Positions 18,734 through 29,201 of a DNA stretch of 32,629 nt are shown here, piece by piece. A program made the translations under genes and the position numbers. Each line of letters opens with the position of its first letter. Position 1 is the stretch's first letter. The stretch lies in assembly GCA_019348495.1 (NCBI GenBank), contig JAHWJI010000019.1:1-32629 (forward strand), in the 5' to 3' direction. The DNA is from Actinomycetota bacterium. Lineage in GTDB: Bacteria > Actinomycetota > Acidimicrobiia > Acidimicrobiales > CADCSY01. The notes under the pieces were generated by a model, which did not search any database, was not told the origin of the DNA, and saw only the letters and a list, made by a program, of their open reading frames with translations.

Positions 18734-20149
18734 GTGCGTACCGGAAATGAAGCGACGGTCGGGGCGAAGGTGGAGGGCCTGCGCCAGGGTCTGGCCGAGT
18801 TGTGCCGTTCGCTCGATCCCCTGGCCATCCCCCTGCCCTAGGTGTGCGGCGTCTGGTCGAGCTTCGACGCCCTGGAGCGCTTGGCCACCGGGGCCAAGTG
18901 CCGCCTGGCCGCTCGGGTGGAGCAGTCTCGGACCTGGCGCGACAACGGCGAGCGCTCGGCCGCCGATTGGATGGCCCATCAGTCGGGCACCACCACCGGT
19001 CGCAGCCGAGCCTGCCTGGAGGCGTCCAAGGCCCTGTCCGACTTGCCCGAGACCGACGCCGCCCTGGCCGCCGGTGAGCTGTCCGACCAACAGGCCGCAG
19101 CGATCTGTGGTGCCGCCGGATCCAGCGGCACCGATCCCGACGCCGAGGCCCGCCTGTTGCAGATCGCCCGCCGCCGGGAGCTGCGCGAGCTACGGGAGGC
19201 GGCCGCCCGGGTGCGGGCAAGCGCCGAGGACGGCGCCGAGCGAGCAAAGCGCCTCCACGACCAACGCTCTCTTCGCACCTGGATCGGTGCTGACGGCTCG
19301 TGGAACCTCGCCGTGCGCAACACCCCTGAGATGGGAGCCGAGCTCGAAGCCGCCCTGGCCCCGCTGCGGGAGTCGATCTTCCAGCTGGCCCGCCGGGCGG
19401 GGCGCCACCAGCCCGGCGAAGCCTACGGCGCCGATGCCCTGGTCGAGCTGGTCCGGCGCTCAGTGGGGGCCGACGATGTCGCTCGGGTTGCCGTCCAAGA
19501 GGGGCGTGCGGGCGACGGGCGGGGCAGCGAGGATGGGAACGGGGGCGGACCCGCAGCGCCCTCGGGCGTCGGCGACGAGCTGGCTCGTCCTGGCGATGAG
19601 AGCGTTGCCCTTCGCACCAGGGATCCACTGCCGGAAGCCGGTGCCTCACGCCGCACGAGCTCCCGGCGACCCGACACCTAGGTCATCGTCCTCATCGACC
19701 ACGAGGCGCTCAAGCGGGGCTGGGCCGAGGCCGACGAGCGCTGTGAGATCGCCGGCGTGGGCCCGGTGCCGGTGGCCACCGCCCGCTCGCTCATGGCCGA
19801 CGCCTTTGGGGCAGCCGTGGTGACCAACGGCGTCGACGTCTTCTCCGTGGCCCACCTCGGGCGCTCGGTCTCGACCCACCAGCGCAGTGCCCTGGAGGCC
19901 CGGGGCTACCGCTGCGAGGTGCCTGGCTGTGGCGCCACCAGGGGCCTGGAAATCGACCACATCCACGATTGGCACTCGAGCTTCCGCACCGAGCTCGCCC
20001 GCCTGTGCTGGCTCTGTAGGCGCCACCACCTCGACAAGGCCCACCGGGGCTGGCGACTGACGGGGCCACCGGGTGACCGTCGCTGGATCCCTCCTGGGAC
20101 CGAGTTGGCTGGCCCCTCGGCGCCCCGGGCCCAGCCCGTCGCCGGATAG
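18734..20149 (+). pseudogene. DUF222 / HNH endonuclease (13E12-repeat family) interrupted by two in-frame TAG codons
   Basis: One continuous frame: VRTGNEATVGAKVEGLRQGLAELCRSLDPLAIPLP*VCGVWSSFDALERLATGAKCRLAARV...SSRRPDT*VIVLIDHEALKRGWAEADERCEIAGVGPVPVATARSLMADAF...YRCEVPGCGATRGLEIDHIHDW...LCRRHHLDKAHRGWRL. TAG at 18839 and 19679. Confidence 0.82.
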
Positions 20150-20332
20150 GCAACACCTCGATGAGCTCGACCTCGCTTCCCACCCTTTTCGGGTATCCGG
20201 CTCGGGCATCGGACTTCACCGCCTGGGCCCAGGCTGAGCTCGAGACGCCGTCTTGACGAGCGCCCGATCTGGTGGGATCCTCTCGGCACCGGGCATGGGG
20301 TGCTTCCGCCGTGCACCCCAGCCCGGCTCTTC

Positions 20333-22048
<1,716 letters not shown>

Positions 22049-22055
22049 GGCCCCG

Positions 22056-22061
22056 ACGGTA
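22056..22061 (-). promoter_or_regulatory. Putative -10 (TACCGT) for leaderless ettA
   Basis: On the minus strand TACCGT, 7 nt (cggggcc), ATG 22048. Confidence 0.4.
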
Positions 22062-22111
22062 CCGGTCGGGCGCGGCGCCGACGGCCACGCCTCGAGCCGG
22101 GTGGCACTCGC

Positions 22112-22146
22112 CGACCGGCACCCGTGCTGGTGGGGGGTGCCGGTCG
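22112..22146. promoter_or_regulatory. 12-bp perfect inverted repeat in the ettA/kgd divergent intergenic region
   Basis: CGACCGGCACCC (22112-22123), 11-nt spacer, GGGTGCCGGTCG (22135-22146). Confidence 0.5.
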
Positions 22147-22283
22147 ACTCGTGCCTTGGGGGGGTCGGTTGCGGAAGGTGCCCGCTCGTCACCATTGTCG
22201 CGCTTGCCTGCCATGAGCGCAGTAGGGACATCTGGCACTTAGGGGCCGAGGAGCGGGACGACGGGTCGTCGAACCGTCCCCGG

Positions 22284-22289
22284 TAGCCT
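22284..22289 (+). promoter_or_regulatory. Putative -10 (TAGCCT) for leaderless kgd
   Basis: TAGCCT, 6 nt (ggagct), GTG 22296. Confidence 0.4.
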
Positions 22290-22295
22290 GGAGCT

Positions 22296-25200
22296 GTGGA
22301 GCAGCCCGGGGCGAACAGCGCGTTCGGCCCCAACGCCTGGCTCGTCGACGAGATGTACGAGCGCTACCTCGAGGACCCGGCGTCAGTGGGGGAGCGCTGG
22401 CAGGAGTTCTTCGCCGACTACCGGAGCGACGGCGCCTCGACTCGGTCGTCTGTGCGTGCGCTCCCGGTCACCGAGGTGCACCCGGGGCCGGTCGAGGCGG
22501 CGGTGCCCCTCGACACGTCCGGACCACCAGTGCAGGGGATCGATCGCCTGCGAGGGGTGGCTGCCCGCATCGCCCGCACCATGGAGGCGAGCCTGGAGGT
22601 GCCCACCGCCACGAGCTTCCGCATGGTGCCGGCCAAGCTCCTGGAGGTCAACCGCCAGGTGATCAACGGCTACCTCGGACGCACCCGAGGCGGCAAGGTC
22701 AGCTTCACCCACCTCATCGCCTACGCCGTGCTGCGGGCCCTCGAAGCCCTGCCGGCCATGAACGCGGCCTACGCCGAGGTCGACGGGGAGCCGGGCGTGG
22801 TGCGACACGAGCACGTGGGCCTTGGTCTCGCCGTCGACGTGGAGAAGCCCGACGGCAGTCGCAGCCTCATCGTCCCGTGCATCGTCGACGCCGACACCCT
22901 CGACTTCCGGGCCTTCCATGCCGCCTACCAGGATGTGATCCGCAAGGTTCGCTCCAACCGGCTCAGCGCCGACGATCTGGCCGGGACCACCGTCACGCTC
23001 ACCAACCCCGGCACCATCGGCACCGTGGCCTCGGTGCCCCGACTGGTGCGGGGCCAGGGCCTGATCGTGGGCGTGGGCGCCATCGACCACCCAGCGGAGT
23101 ACCAGGCGGCCGATCCTCGGGCGTTGGCCGAGCTCGGGGTCTCCAAGGTCGTCACCCTCAGCTCGACCTACGACCACCGCATCATCCAGGGCGCGGAGTC
23201 GGGCCTGTTCCTCCAGCGCGTCCACGAGTTGCTGCTCGGTGCCGAGCGCTTCTACGACCACATCTTCCGCTCCCTCGGCATCCCCTACGAGGCGGTGCAG
23301 TGGCACCGCGACGTCAACCCCGTCGCCGTCCCCGACACCCACCTCGAGAAGCAGATGCAGGTGAACCGGGTCATCAACATGCACCGGGTCCGGGGCCACC
23401 TCATCGCCGACCTCGACCCGCTGGCGGTCAAGGAACCGCACATGCACCCCGAGCTGGATCCCGCCAGCTACGGCCTGACCATCTGGGACCTCGACCGGGA
23501 GTTCCTCACCGGGGGCCTGGCCGGCACGCACCGGCTGGCGTTGGGCAAGATCCTGCGCCTCCTGCGCGACGCCTACTGCCGCACCGTGGGCATCGAGTAC
23601 ATGCACATCCAAGAACCTGAGCAGAAGCGCTGGATCCAACAGCACGTCGAAGGGGTCAGCGTCGCCCTGGGTGCCGACGAGCAACGCCACGTCCTCGGCC
23701 GGCTCAACGCCGCCGAGGCCTTCGAGCGCTTCTTGGCCACCAAGTACGTCGGGGCCAAGCGCTTCGGCATAGAAGGAGCGGAGTCGGCCATCCCCCTGCT
23801 CGACGCCGTGCTCGACGCCGCCGCCGACGCCGGTCTGCAGCGGGTGGTCATGGGCATGGCCCATCGGGGTCGCCTCAACGTGCTGGCCAACATCGTGGGC
23901 AAGCCCCTCGACCAGATATTCGGGGAGTTCGAGGGGATCATCGATCCGGACATGGTGCAGGGATCGGGCGACGTGAAGTACCACCTGGGCGCCCGAGGGC
24001 GCTTCCGTAGCCGCCGAGGCGTGGACATCGACGTCGAGCTGGCCGCCAACCCCTCGCACCTCGAAGCCGTCGACCCGGTGGTCGAGGGCATGGCCAGAGC
24101 CCATCAGGACCTCGTGGATCAGCCCACCTCCTACTCGATCCTGCCGCTGTTGGTCCACGGCGACGCCGCCTTCGCCGGCCAGGGGGTGGTGGCCGAGACG
24201 CTCAACCTGTCCGACCTGCGGGGCTACCGCACCGGCGGCACGGTCCATCTGGTCATCGACAACCAGCTGGGCTTCACCACCGCGCCCGAGTTCGGGCGCT
24301 CGTCGGTCTACGCCACCGACGTGGCCAAGATGGTCCAGGCGCCGATCTTCCACGTCAACGGAGACGACCCGGAGGCGTGCGTACGTGTGGCGCGCCTGGC
24401 GTTCGAGTACCGCCAGGCGTTCAACCGCGACGTGGTCATCGACATGTGGTGCTACCGGCGTTTCGGCCACAACGAGGGTGACGACCCGAGCTACACCCAG
24501 CCGCTGCTGTACCGCCGCATCGAGCAGCGCCGATCGGTGCGAAAGCTCTACGTCGAGCTGCTCGTGAAGCGGGCGGACATCACCCTCGAGGAGGCGGAGG
24601 AGGCGCTCGGCGACTTCTCCGACCGGCTCCAACAAGCCTTCGACGAGACGCGGGCGCTGAAGACCCCCGGCCGTGGCGAGCCTCGTCCTCCTCGGCGCAC
24701 CAACGCGGCCCACGACGGGCCCACCGCTGTCGCTCGAGCCCAGCTCGATGTCGTGCTCGACGCCCTGGAGCAGCTGCCCGAGGGCTTCGAGGTCCACCCC
24801 AAGCTGGCCCGACAGTTCGAGGCCCGCCGTCAGCTGTGGGAGACGGGCAAGGTCGACTGGGCCGCGGCTGAGGCCCTGGCGCTGGGGTCCCTCCTGGCCG
24901 AGGGCACCGACATCCGCCTCACCGGCCAGGACACCCGGCGAGGCACGTTCTCCCATCGCCACTCCGTCCTGTTCGACCACCGGACCGGGGCCGAGCACGT
25001 CCCCCTGACCGAGATCGGTCCCGACCAGGGCAAGTTCTGGGTCTATGACTCGTCGCTCTCGGAGTACGCGGCCATGGGCTTCGAGTACGGCTACTCGGTG
25101 GTGCACACCGAGGCGCTGGTCTGTTGGGAGGCGCAGTTCGGCGACTTCGTGAACGGCGGCCAGATCGTGGTCGACCAGTTCCTCGCCGCGGCAGAGGAGA

Positions 25201-25883
25201 AGTGGGGCCAGCGCTCCGGGCTCGTGCTCCTCCTGCCCCACGGCTACGACGGCCAGGGGCCGGAGCACTCCTCGGGTCGCATCGAGCGATTCTTGACCCT
25301 GTGCGCCGACGACAACATGCAGGTGGTCAACGCCACCACCGCGGCCCAGTACTTCCACCTGCTGCGGCGCCAGGTGCGTCGGGCTGGCCGCAAGCCGCTG
25401 GTGGTCTTCACTCCGAAGTACCTCTTGCGGGCGCGCGAGTCCCGCTCCTCGGTCGACGAGCTCAGCCACGGCTCCTTCCGGGAGCTCCTCGACGATCCCG
25501 GCGCCGACGACCCTGCCTCGGTCCGGCGGGTGATCCTGTGCTCGGGGAAGGTCGCCTACGACGCCATGCTGCGACGGGACGAGGCCAAGGCGCCGGTGGC
25601 CGTGGTGCGCGTCGAGCAGCTCTACCCCTGGCCCCAGGATGCGTTGAGCGAGCTGCTGGAGCGCTACCGGGGGGCCGACTCGGTGTACTGGCTCCAAGAG
25701 GAGCCCGAGAACATGGGCCCGTGGCCCTACGTGCACGGCCGCCTTCACCGGATCGTCGGCGGTGGGTGCAAGCTGGGCCACGCCAGTCGCCACGGGTACG
25801 GAAGTCCGGCTACCGGCAGCTTCAAGCTCCACCTCCGCGAGCAGGAGGAGCTCCTCGACCGGGCCTTCGAGGGGGTCGACTGA
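22296..25883 (+). CDS. kgd: Multifunctional 2-oxoglutarate metabolism enzyme (E2-like + E1, KGD/SucA type)
   Basis: N-terminal [26 protein letters not shown]2-like [25 protein letters not shown]1 [37 protein letters not shown], INDxxGFTT-like [41 protein letters not shown]. Confidence 0.97.
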   Translation: MEQPGANSAFGPNAWLVDEMYERYLEDPASVGERWQEFFADYRSDGASTRSSVRALPVTEVHPGPVEAAVPLDTSGPPVQGIDRLRGVAARIARTMEASLEVPTATSFRMVPAKLLEVNRQVINGYLGRTRGGKVSFTHLIAYAVLRALEALPAMNAAYAEVDGEPGVVRHEHVGLGLAVDVEKPDGSRSLIVPCIVDADTLDFRAFHAAYQDVIRKVRSNRLSADDLAGTTVTLTNPGTIGTVASVPRLVRGQGLIVGVGAIDHPAEYQAADPRALAELGVSKVVTLSSTYDHRIIQGAESGLFLQRVHELLLGAERFYDHIFRSLGIPYEAVQWHRDVNPVAVPDTHLEKQMQVNRVINMHRVRGHLIADLDPLAVKEPHMHPELDPASYGLTIWDLDREFLTGGLAGTHRLALGKILRLLRDAYCRTVGIEYMHIQEPEQKRWIQQHVEGVSVALGADEQRHVLGRLNAAEAFERFLATKYVGAKRFGIEGAESAIPLLDAVLDAAADAGLQRVVMGMAHRGRLNVLANIVGKPLDQIFGEFEGIIDPDMVQGSGDVKYHLGARGRFRSRRGVDIDVELAANPSHLEAVDPVVEGMARAHQDLVDQPTSYSILPLLVHGDAAFAGQGVVAETLNLSDLRGYRTGGTVHLVIDNQLGFTTAPEFGRSSVYATDVAKMVQAPIFHVNGDDPEACVRVARLAFEYRQAFNRDVVIDMWCYRRFGHNEGDDPSYTQPLLYRRIEQRRSVRKLYVELLVKRADITLEEAEEALGDFSDRLQQAFDETRALKTPGRGEPRPPRRTNAAHDGPTAVARAQLDVVLDALEQLPEGFEVHPKLARQFEARRQLWETGKVDWAAAEALALGSLLAEGTDIRLTGQDTRRGTFSHRHSVLFDHRTGAEHVPLTEIGPDQGKFWVYDSSLSEYAAMGFEYGYSVVHTEALVCWEAQFGDFVNGGQIVVDQFLAAAEEKWGQRSGLVLLLPHGYDGQGPEHSSGRIERFLTLCADDNMQVVNATTAAQYFHLLRRQVRRAGRKPLVVFTPKYLLRARESRSSVDELSHGSFRELLDDPGADDPASVRRVILCSGKVAYDAMLRRDEAKAPVAVVRVEQLYPWPQDALSELLERYRGADSVYWLQEEPENMGPWPYVHGRLHRIVGGGCKLGHASRHGYGSPATGSFKLHLREQEELLDRAFEGVD

Positions 25884-25887
25884 GGGG

Positions 25888-25924
25888 CCGGGCGCCCCTC
25901 CACCCGTTGGGTGCCGGCGCCCGG
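25888..25924. terminator. Strong hairpin immediately downstream of kgd
   Basis: CCGGGCGCC (25888-25896) / GGCGCCCGG (25916-25924), with inner CACCC-GTT-GGGTG (25901-25913). No U-tract. Confidence 0.6.
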
Positions 25925-25940
25925 TAGGGTTTGTGTGACA

Positions 25941-26121
25941 CCTGCCTTCCTCTCTAGAAGAGGGAACGCAGGATGCCGAAAGAGCTGGCGCTGCGGCTTC
26001 CCGCCTCGTAGCGCTCGGCGACGAACAGGGCGGGCGCACCGTGGGTTCCATCCGTGGCTCCTCGACCCGAGGGACGGAGGTCGCCGATGGTGCCGGCGCC
26101 GGTCGACGACCGGGCCGGCAC
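25941..26121 (+). promoter_or_regulatory. Candidate structured 5' leader of the NYN-S1-H1-like gene (four hairpins)
   Basis: CCTGC..GCAGG (25941-25972); GCGCT GCGG CTTC CCGC ..AGCGC (25988-26014); TCCGT..CCTCG ACC CGAGG..ACGGA (26051-26078); GTGCCGGC g CCGGTC gac GACCGG GCCGGCAC (26090-26121). Confidence 0.5.
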
Positions 26122-26159
26122 GCGGACCCACCATGGAGAGGAGAGAGAGATGGTCGACC

Positions 26160-28025
26160 ATGGCTGACGTTTCCCGCCATCTGGTCATCGACGGGTCCAA
26201 CATCGCCACCGAGGGGCGCAGCCTGCCCAGCCTGGCCCAGTTGGACGAGGCCGTGCGGGCGTTGGTGAAGGAGCGGACCTTCGAGACCTGGACGGTCGTG
26301 GTCGACGCCACCTTCGGTCACCGGATCGACGCGTCGGAGAAGCAGATCTACGAGGAGGCGCTGGCGGCCAACGAGTTGGTGACGCCCCCGGCGGGGACGA
26401 TCGGCAGAGGCGACAAGTTCCTGCTCGAGATCGCCGATCGGGCCGGGGCCACCGTCTTTTCCAACGACTCGTTCCAGGAGTTCCACGGCGAGTACGACTG
26501 GCTCTTCGACGAGGGCCGCCTCATCGGCGGGAAGCCGGTGCCGGAGGTGGGGTGGATCTTCACCGAGCGCACCCCGGTGCGGGGACCGAGGAGCCGGATG
26601 TCCACCCGGGGCGCAGAGCGTCGAGGCCGGCTCTCGGCGTCGGGCCGCTCAGGTGGGTCGAGGCGGGTCTTGTCGGCCACGGCCACGGGCCCGCCCCCGG
26701 TGCCCACCAAGCCGCCGCCGCGACCTGCTCGACGTGAGCCGGTGCGGGCGTCCAAGTCCACACCATCCGCGGTTGCCCCCGCCTCGGGAGCAGTCGAGGC
26801 CGAGCGGGAGCCACACAGCACCTCGCGCCGTCGAGCACCGTCGCCCTCGCCTCAGGCGGTGAACGATCCCCTCCCCTTCATCGAGTTCATCGCCGAGCAT
26901 GGACCGGGCCAGAAGGTGGAGGGAGAGGTGCTGACCTTCACCAGCCATGGCGCCTTCGTTCAGGTCGGCGGTGTTCGCTGCTACCTGGCGTTGAAGTTCA
27001 TGGGCGATCCTGCGCCCCGCAGTGCCCGTGACCTGCTGCAGCGGGGCGAGGTCCGCACCTTCGTGGTGCAGTCCATCGACGCGCCGCGCCGCGGGATCGA
27101 CCTGGCCATCCCCGGTTTCGAGGTCCTCGACGGCGACCGGGGCCCGGGGCCCGAGCCTGCTGCGGGCGATGGGGAGGCTGCCGCTCCGGTGGCACGTCGG
27201 GTGCGGAGGGGCAAGGTCGCCGCGGCTGCGCACCCCGAAGCCGACGATGCGGCGGCGCCCATCGAGGCGGCGGCACCCCTCGAGGTGGTGCCGGCGGAGG
27301 ACCGGCCCTCGCGCACTCGCCGGACCCGCACGGCGGCGCGAGCGTCGGACCTTGCACCGCTGGCCGAGGCCCCGGGCGTGGCCCATCAGCCGCACGCCGG
27401 GGGGACCGAGGAGGAGCCTGCCGGCCCTACCGTGGTGAGCAAGCGCGGCGCCAGGAAGCGGGCGGCCGGGGCACCAACTCCAGCGGCTGCCGTCGCGGCA
27501 GCGACTGAGGCGGCCATCGAGACCGCACGGTCCGAGGATGACGTGGTCGAGCCGACCGAGCCGACGGAGCCGACCCAGGAGGCCGGCGTGGCCACGGTGC
27601 CGGCCCGGAAGAGAGCAGCCGCCAAGAAGCCAGCCGCCAAGAAGCCAACCGCCACGAAGGCAGCAGCCAAGAAGGCAGCAGCCAAGAAGGCAGCAGTCAA
27701 GAAGGCACCGGCCGCCAAGAGGTCGGTGGCCAAGAAGGCCACGTCGAAGAGGGCAGAGGCCCCCGCCGAAGGGGCCCCCACCACCGAGACGGTGGCGGCC
27801 AAGAAGACGGTGGCGGCCAAGAGGGCAGCGACGAAGAAGAAGGCGCCGGCGAAGAAGGCGCCGGCGAAGAAGGCAGCGGCCAAGAAGGTGCCGGCGAAGA
27901 AGGCAGCGGCGAAGAAGGCAGCGGCCAAGAAGGTGCCGGCAAGAAAGGCGTCGGCGAAAAAGGCGTCCGCCAGCCCGGCCACCTCGGACGTCGTAGAGGC
28001 CGGGGAGTCGACCGAAGGGCCCTGA
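26160..28025 (+). CDS. NYN/Zc3h12a-like ribonuclease domain + S1-like RNA-binding domain + histone H1-like Lys/Ala-rich C-terminal tail
   Basis: [13 protein letters not shown]...[42 protein letters not shown] (PIN/NYN Asp residues); [28 protein letters not shown]...[24 protein letters not shown] (S1-like); [17 protein letters not shown] tail. GA-rich RBS at about 26137-26149. Confidence 0.85.
   Translation: MADVSRHLVIDGSNIATEGRSLPSLAQLDEAVRALVKERTFETWTVVVDATFGHRIDASEKQIYEEALAANELVTPPAGTIGRGDKFLLEIADRAGATVFSNDSFQEFHGEYDWLFDEGRLIGGKPVPEVGWIFTERTPVRGPRSRMSTRGAERRGRLSASGRSGGSRRVLSATATGPPPVPTKPPPRPARREPVRASKSTPSAVAPASGAVEAEREPHSTSRRRAPSPSPQAVNDPLPFIEFIAEHGPGQKVEGEVLTFTSHGAFVQVGGVRCYLALKFMGDPAPRSARDLLQRGEVRTFVVQSIDAPRRGIDLAIPGFEVLDGDRGPGPEPAAGDGEAAAPVARRVRRGKVAAAAHPEADDAAAPIEAAAPLEVVPAEDRPSRTRRTRTAARASDLAPLAEAPGVAHQPHAGGTEEEPAGPTVVSKRGARKRAAGAPTPAAAVAAATEAAIETARSEDDVVEPTEPTEPTQEAGVATVPARKRAAAKKPAAKKPTATKAAAKKAAAKKAAVKKAPAAKRSVAKKATSKRAEAPAEGAPTTETVAAKKTVAAKRAATKKKAPAKKAPAKKAAAKKVPAKKAAAKKAAAKKVPARKASAKKASASPATSDVVEAGESTEGP
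27600..27970 (+). repeat. 15-bp-period degenerate tandem repeat encoding AAKKA-type pentads
   Basis: Repeated units such as gcagccaagaaggca, gcgccggcgaagaag and gcagcggccaagaag in frame. Confidence 0.8.
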
Positions 28026-28063
28026 GCCCCTCGGCGTCACCGCCGGGCCGGTACCTTCGGCCG

Positions 28064-28900
28064 ATGCGCATCGCGACCTGGAACGTGAACTCGCTCAAAG
28101 CTCGGCTCGGCCGGGTCGAGCAGTGGCTGGTCGAGGTGGCACCCGACATCGTCTGCCTCCAGGAGACGAAGCTGGCCGACGACGCCTTCCCGACCATGGC
28201 CTTCGCCGCCCTCGGCTACGAGGCGGTGCACCACGGCGAGGGTCGCTGGAACGGAGTGGCCATCCTCAGTCGGTCGGGGATCGACCAGGTCGTCGACGGC
28301 TTCGCTCCCGGCATCGAACCCGACGACGAGGCGCGGCTCCTCAGCGCCACCTGCGAAGGTGTCCGGGTGATGACGGTCTACGTGCCCAACGGTCGGGCGC
28401 TCGGCCACCCGATGTACCACCACAAGCTCAGCTGGCTGGCTCGTCTGCGACTCCATCTGGAGACGCTGGCCCGCCCCGACGAGGACGTCGTCCTGTGCGG
28501 TGACTTCAACGTCGCTCCTGATGACCGCGACGTGTGGGACCCGGCCGCCTGCCACGGTGGCACTCATGTCAGCCAGGCGGAGCGCACCGCCTTGGCCGAG
28601 GTCGCCCGGTGGGGCCTGGTGGACGTGTTCCGCCAACGTCACCAGGAGCACGGGCTGTTCTCGTGGTGGGACTACCGGGCAGGCAACTTCCACAAGCACC
28701 TGGGCATGCGCATCGACCTGGTCTACGCCAGCCGGCCACTGGCCGATCGCCTGTCGTGGGTGTTGATCGACCGCAACGCAAGGAAGGGGAAGCTGCCCTC
28801 GGACCACGCGCCTGTCGTGGCCGAGTTCGCCGAGCCCGACGCCCGGGGAGACGGCTCCCGGTCAGGCGGCCAGGTGGGCGCGCAGCTTGGCCAGACCTGA
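28064..28900 (+). CDS. xthA: Exodeoxyribonuclease III
   Basis: [77 protein letters not shown]. Confidence 0.95.
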   Translation: MRIATWNVNSLKARLGRVEQWLVEVAPDIVCLQETKLADDAFPTMAFAALGYEAVHHGEGRWNGVAILSRSGIDQVVDGFAPGIEPDDEARLLSATCEGVRVMTVYVPNGRALGHPMYHHKLSWLARLRLHLETLARPDEDVVLCGDFNVAPDDRDVWDPAACHGGTHVSQAERTALAEVARWGLVDVFRQRHQEHGLFSWWDYRAGNFHKHLGMRIDLVYASRPLADRLSWVLIDRNARKGKLPSDHAPVVAEFAEPDARGDGSRSGGQVGAQLGQT

Positions 28901-29170
28901 TTCGAGGAGCTCGCGCACCTGATGACGGGTGAGGCCCAACTCGCGGTGGAGCTGCTTCATCGAGCGTTCGGGCGTGCCGTCCAGCCCGAACCGGGCGCAG
29001 ACGACGGTACGTTCCAGCGGGGACAGGTCGTCGAGGAGATGCCGGTCGGCGTGGAGGCACACGGCGTCGAGGTCGATCTCACCGGCAGGGTCCGAGACGT
29101 CGGGCTCGGCGGCGCGGTCGGCCTCTGGCATCGGCCAACCGGGGTCACCGGGCCAGAGGTAGTGGGTCAT
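28862..29170 (-). CDS. Small sigma-70 region 4-only protein
   Basis: [52 protein letters not shown] matches sigma-70 region 4; no region 2 or 3; ATG 29170 with AAAGGGA upstream. Confidence 0.8.
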   Translation of the reverse strand: MTHYLWPGDPGWPMPEADRAAEPDVSDPAGEIDLDAVCLHADRHLLDDLSPLERTVVCARFGLDGTPERSMKQLHRELGLTRHQVRELLESGLAKLRAHLAA

Positions 29171-29201
29171 GTCCCTTTCGTCGCGCCGCCGGCGCCGCCT
29201 G

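Noticed and set aside
18734-20149. Pyrrolysine or other global amber recoding
   Set aside because: TAG serves as the terminator of metK in the same window; local decay is more economical.
20161-20256. 31-aa ORF MSSTSLPTLFGYPARASDFTAWAQAELETPS
   Set aside because: Too short and no recognisable homology or convincing RBS; left as unsupported.
25960-26160. Minus-strand reading ...GTHGAPALFVAERYEAGSRSASSFGILRSLF* as a gene fragment
   Set aside because: Weak thioredoxin/DsbA-like flavour only, no supporting motif; the hairpin-leader interpretation on the plus strand explains the region better.
22383-26486. 1367-aa minus-strand ORF opposite kgd and the NYN gene
   Set aside because: Composition artefact of GC-rich third positions; its strand partner is the unmistakable kgd and no domain is recognisable.
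27600-27970. CRISPR-like repeat
   Set aside because: Repeats are 15-bp in-frame coding pentads without spacers.
27538-27996. Arg-rich 152-aa ORF inside the H1-like tail region
   Set aside because: Alternate-frame translation of the AAKK repeat; no independent start/RBS evidence.
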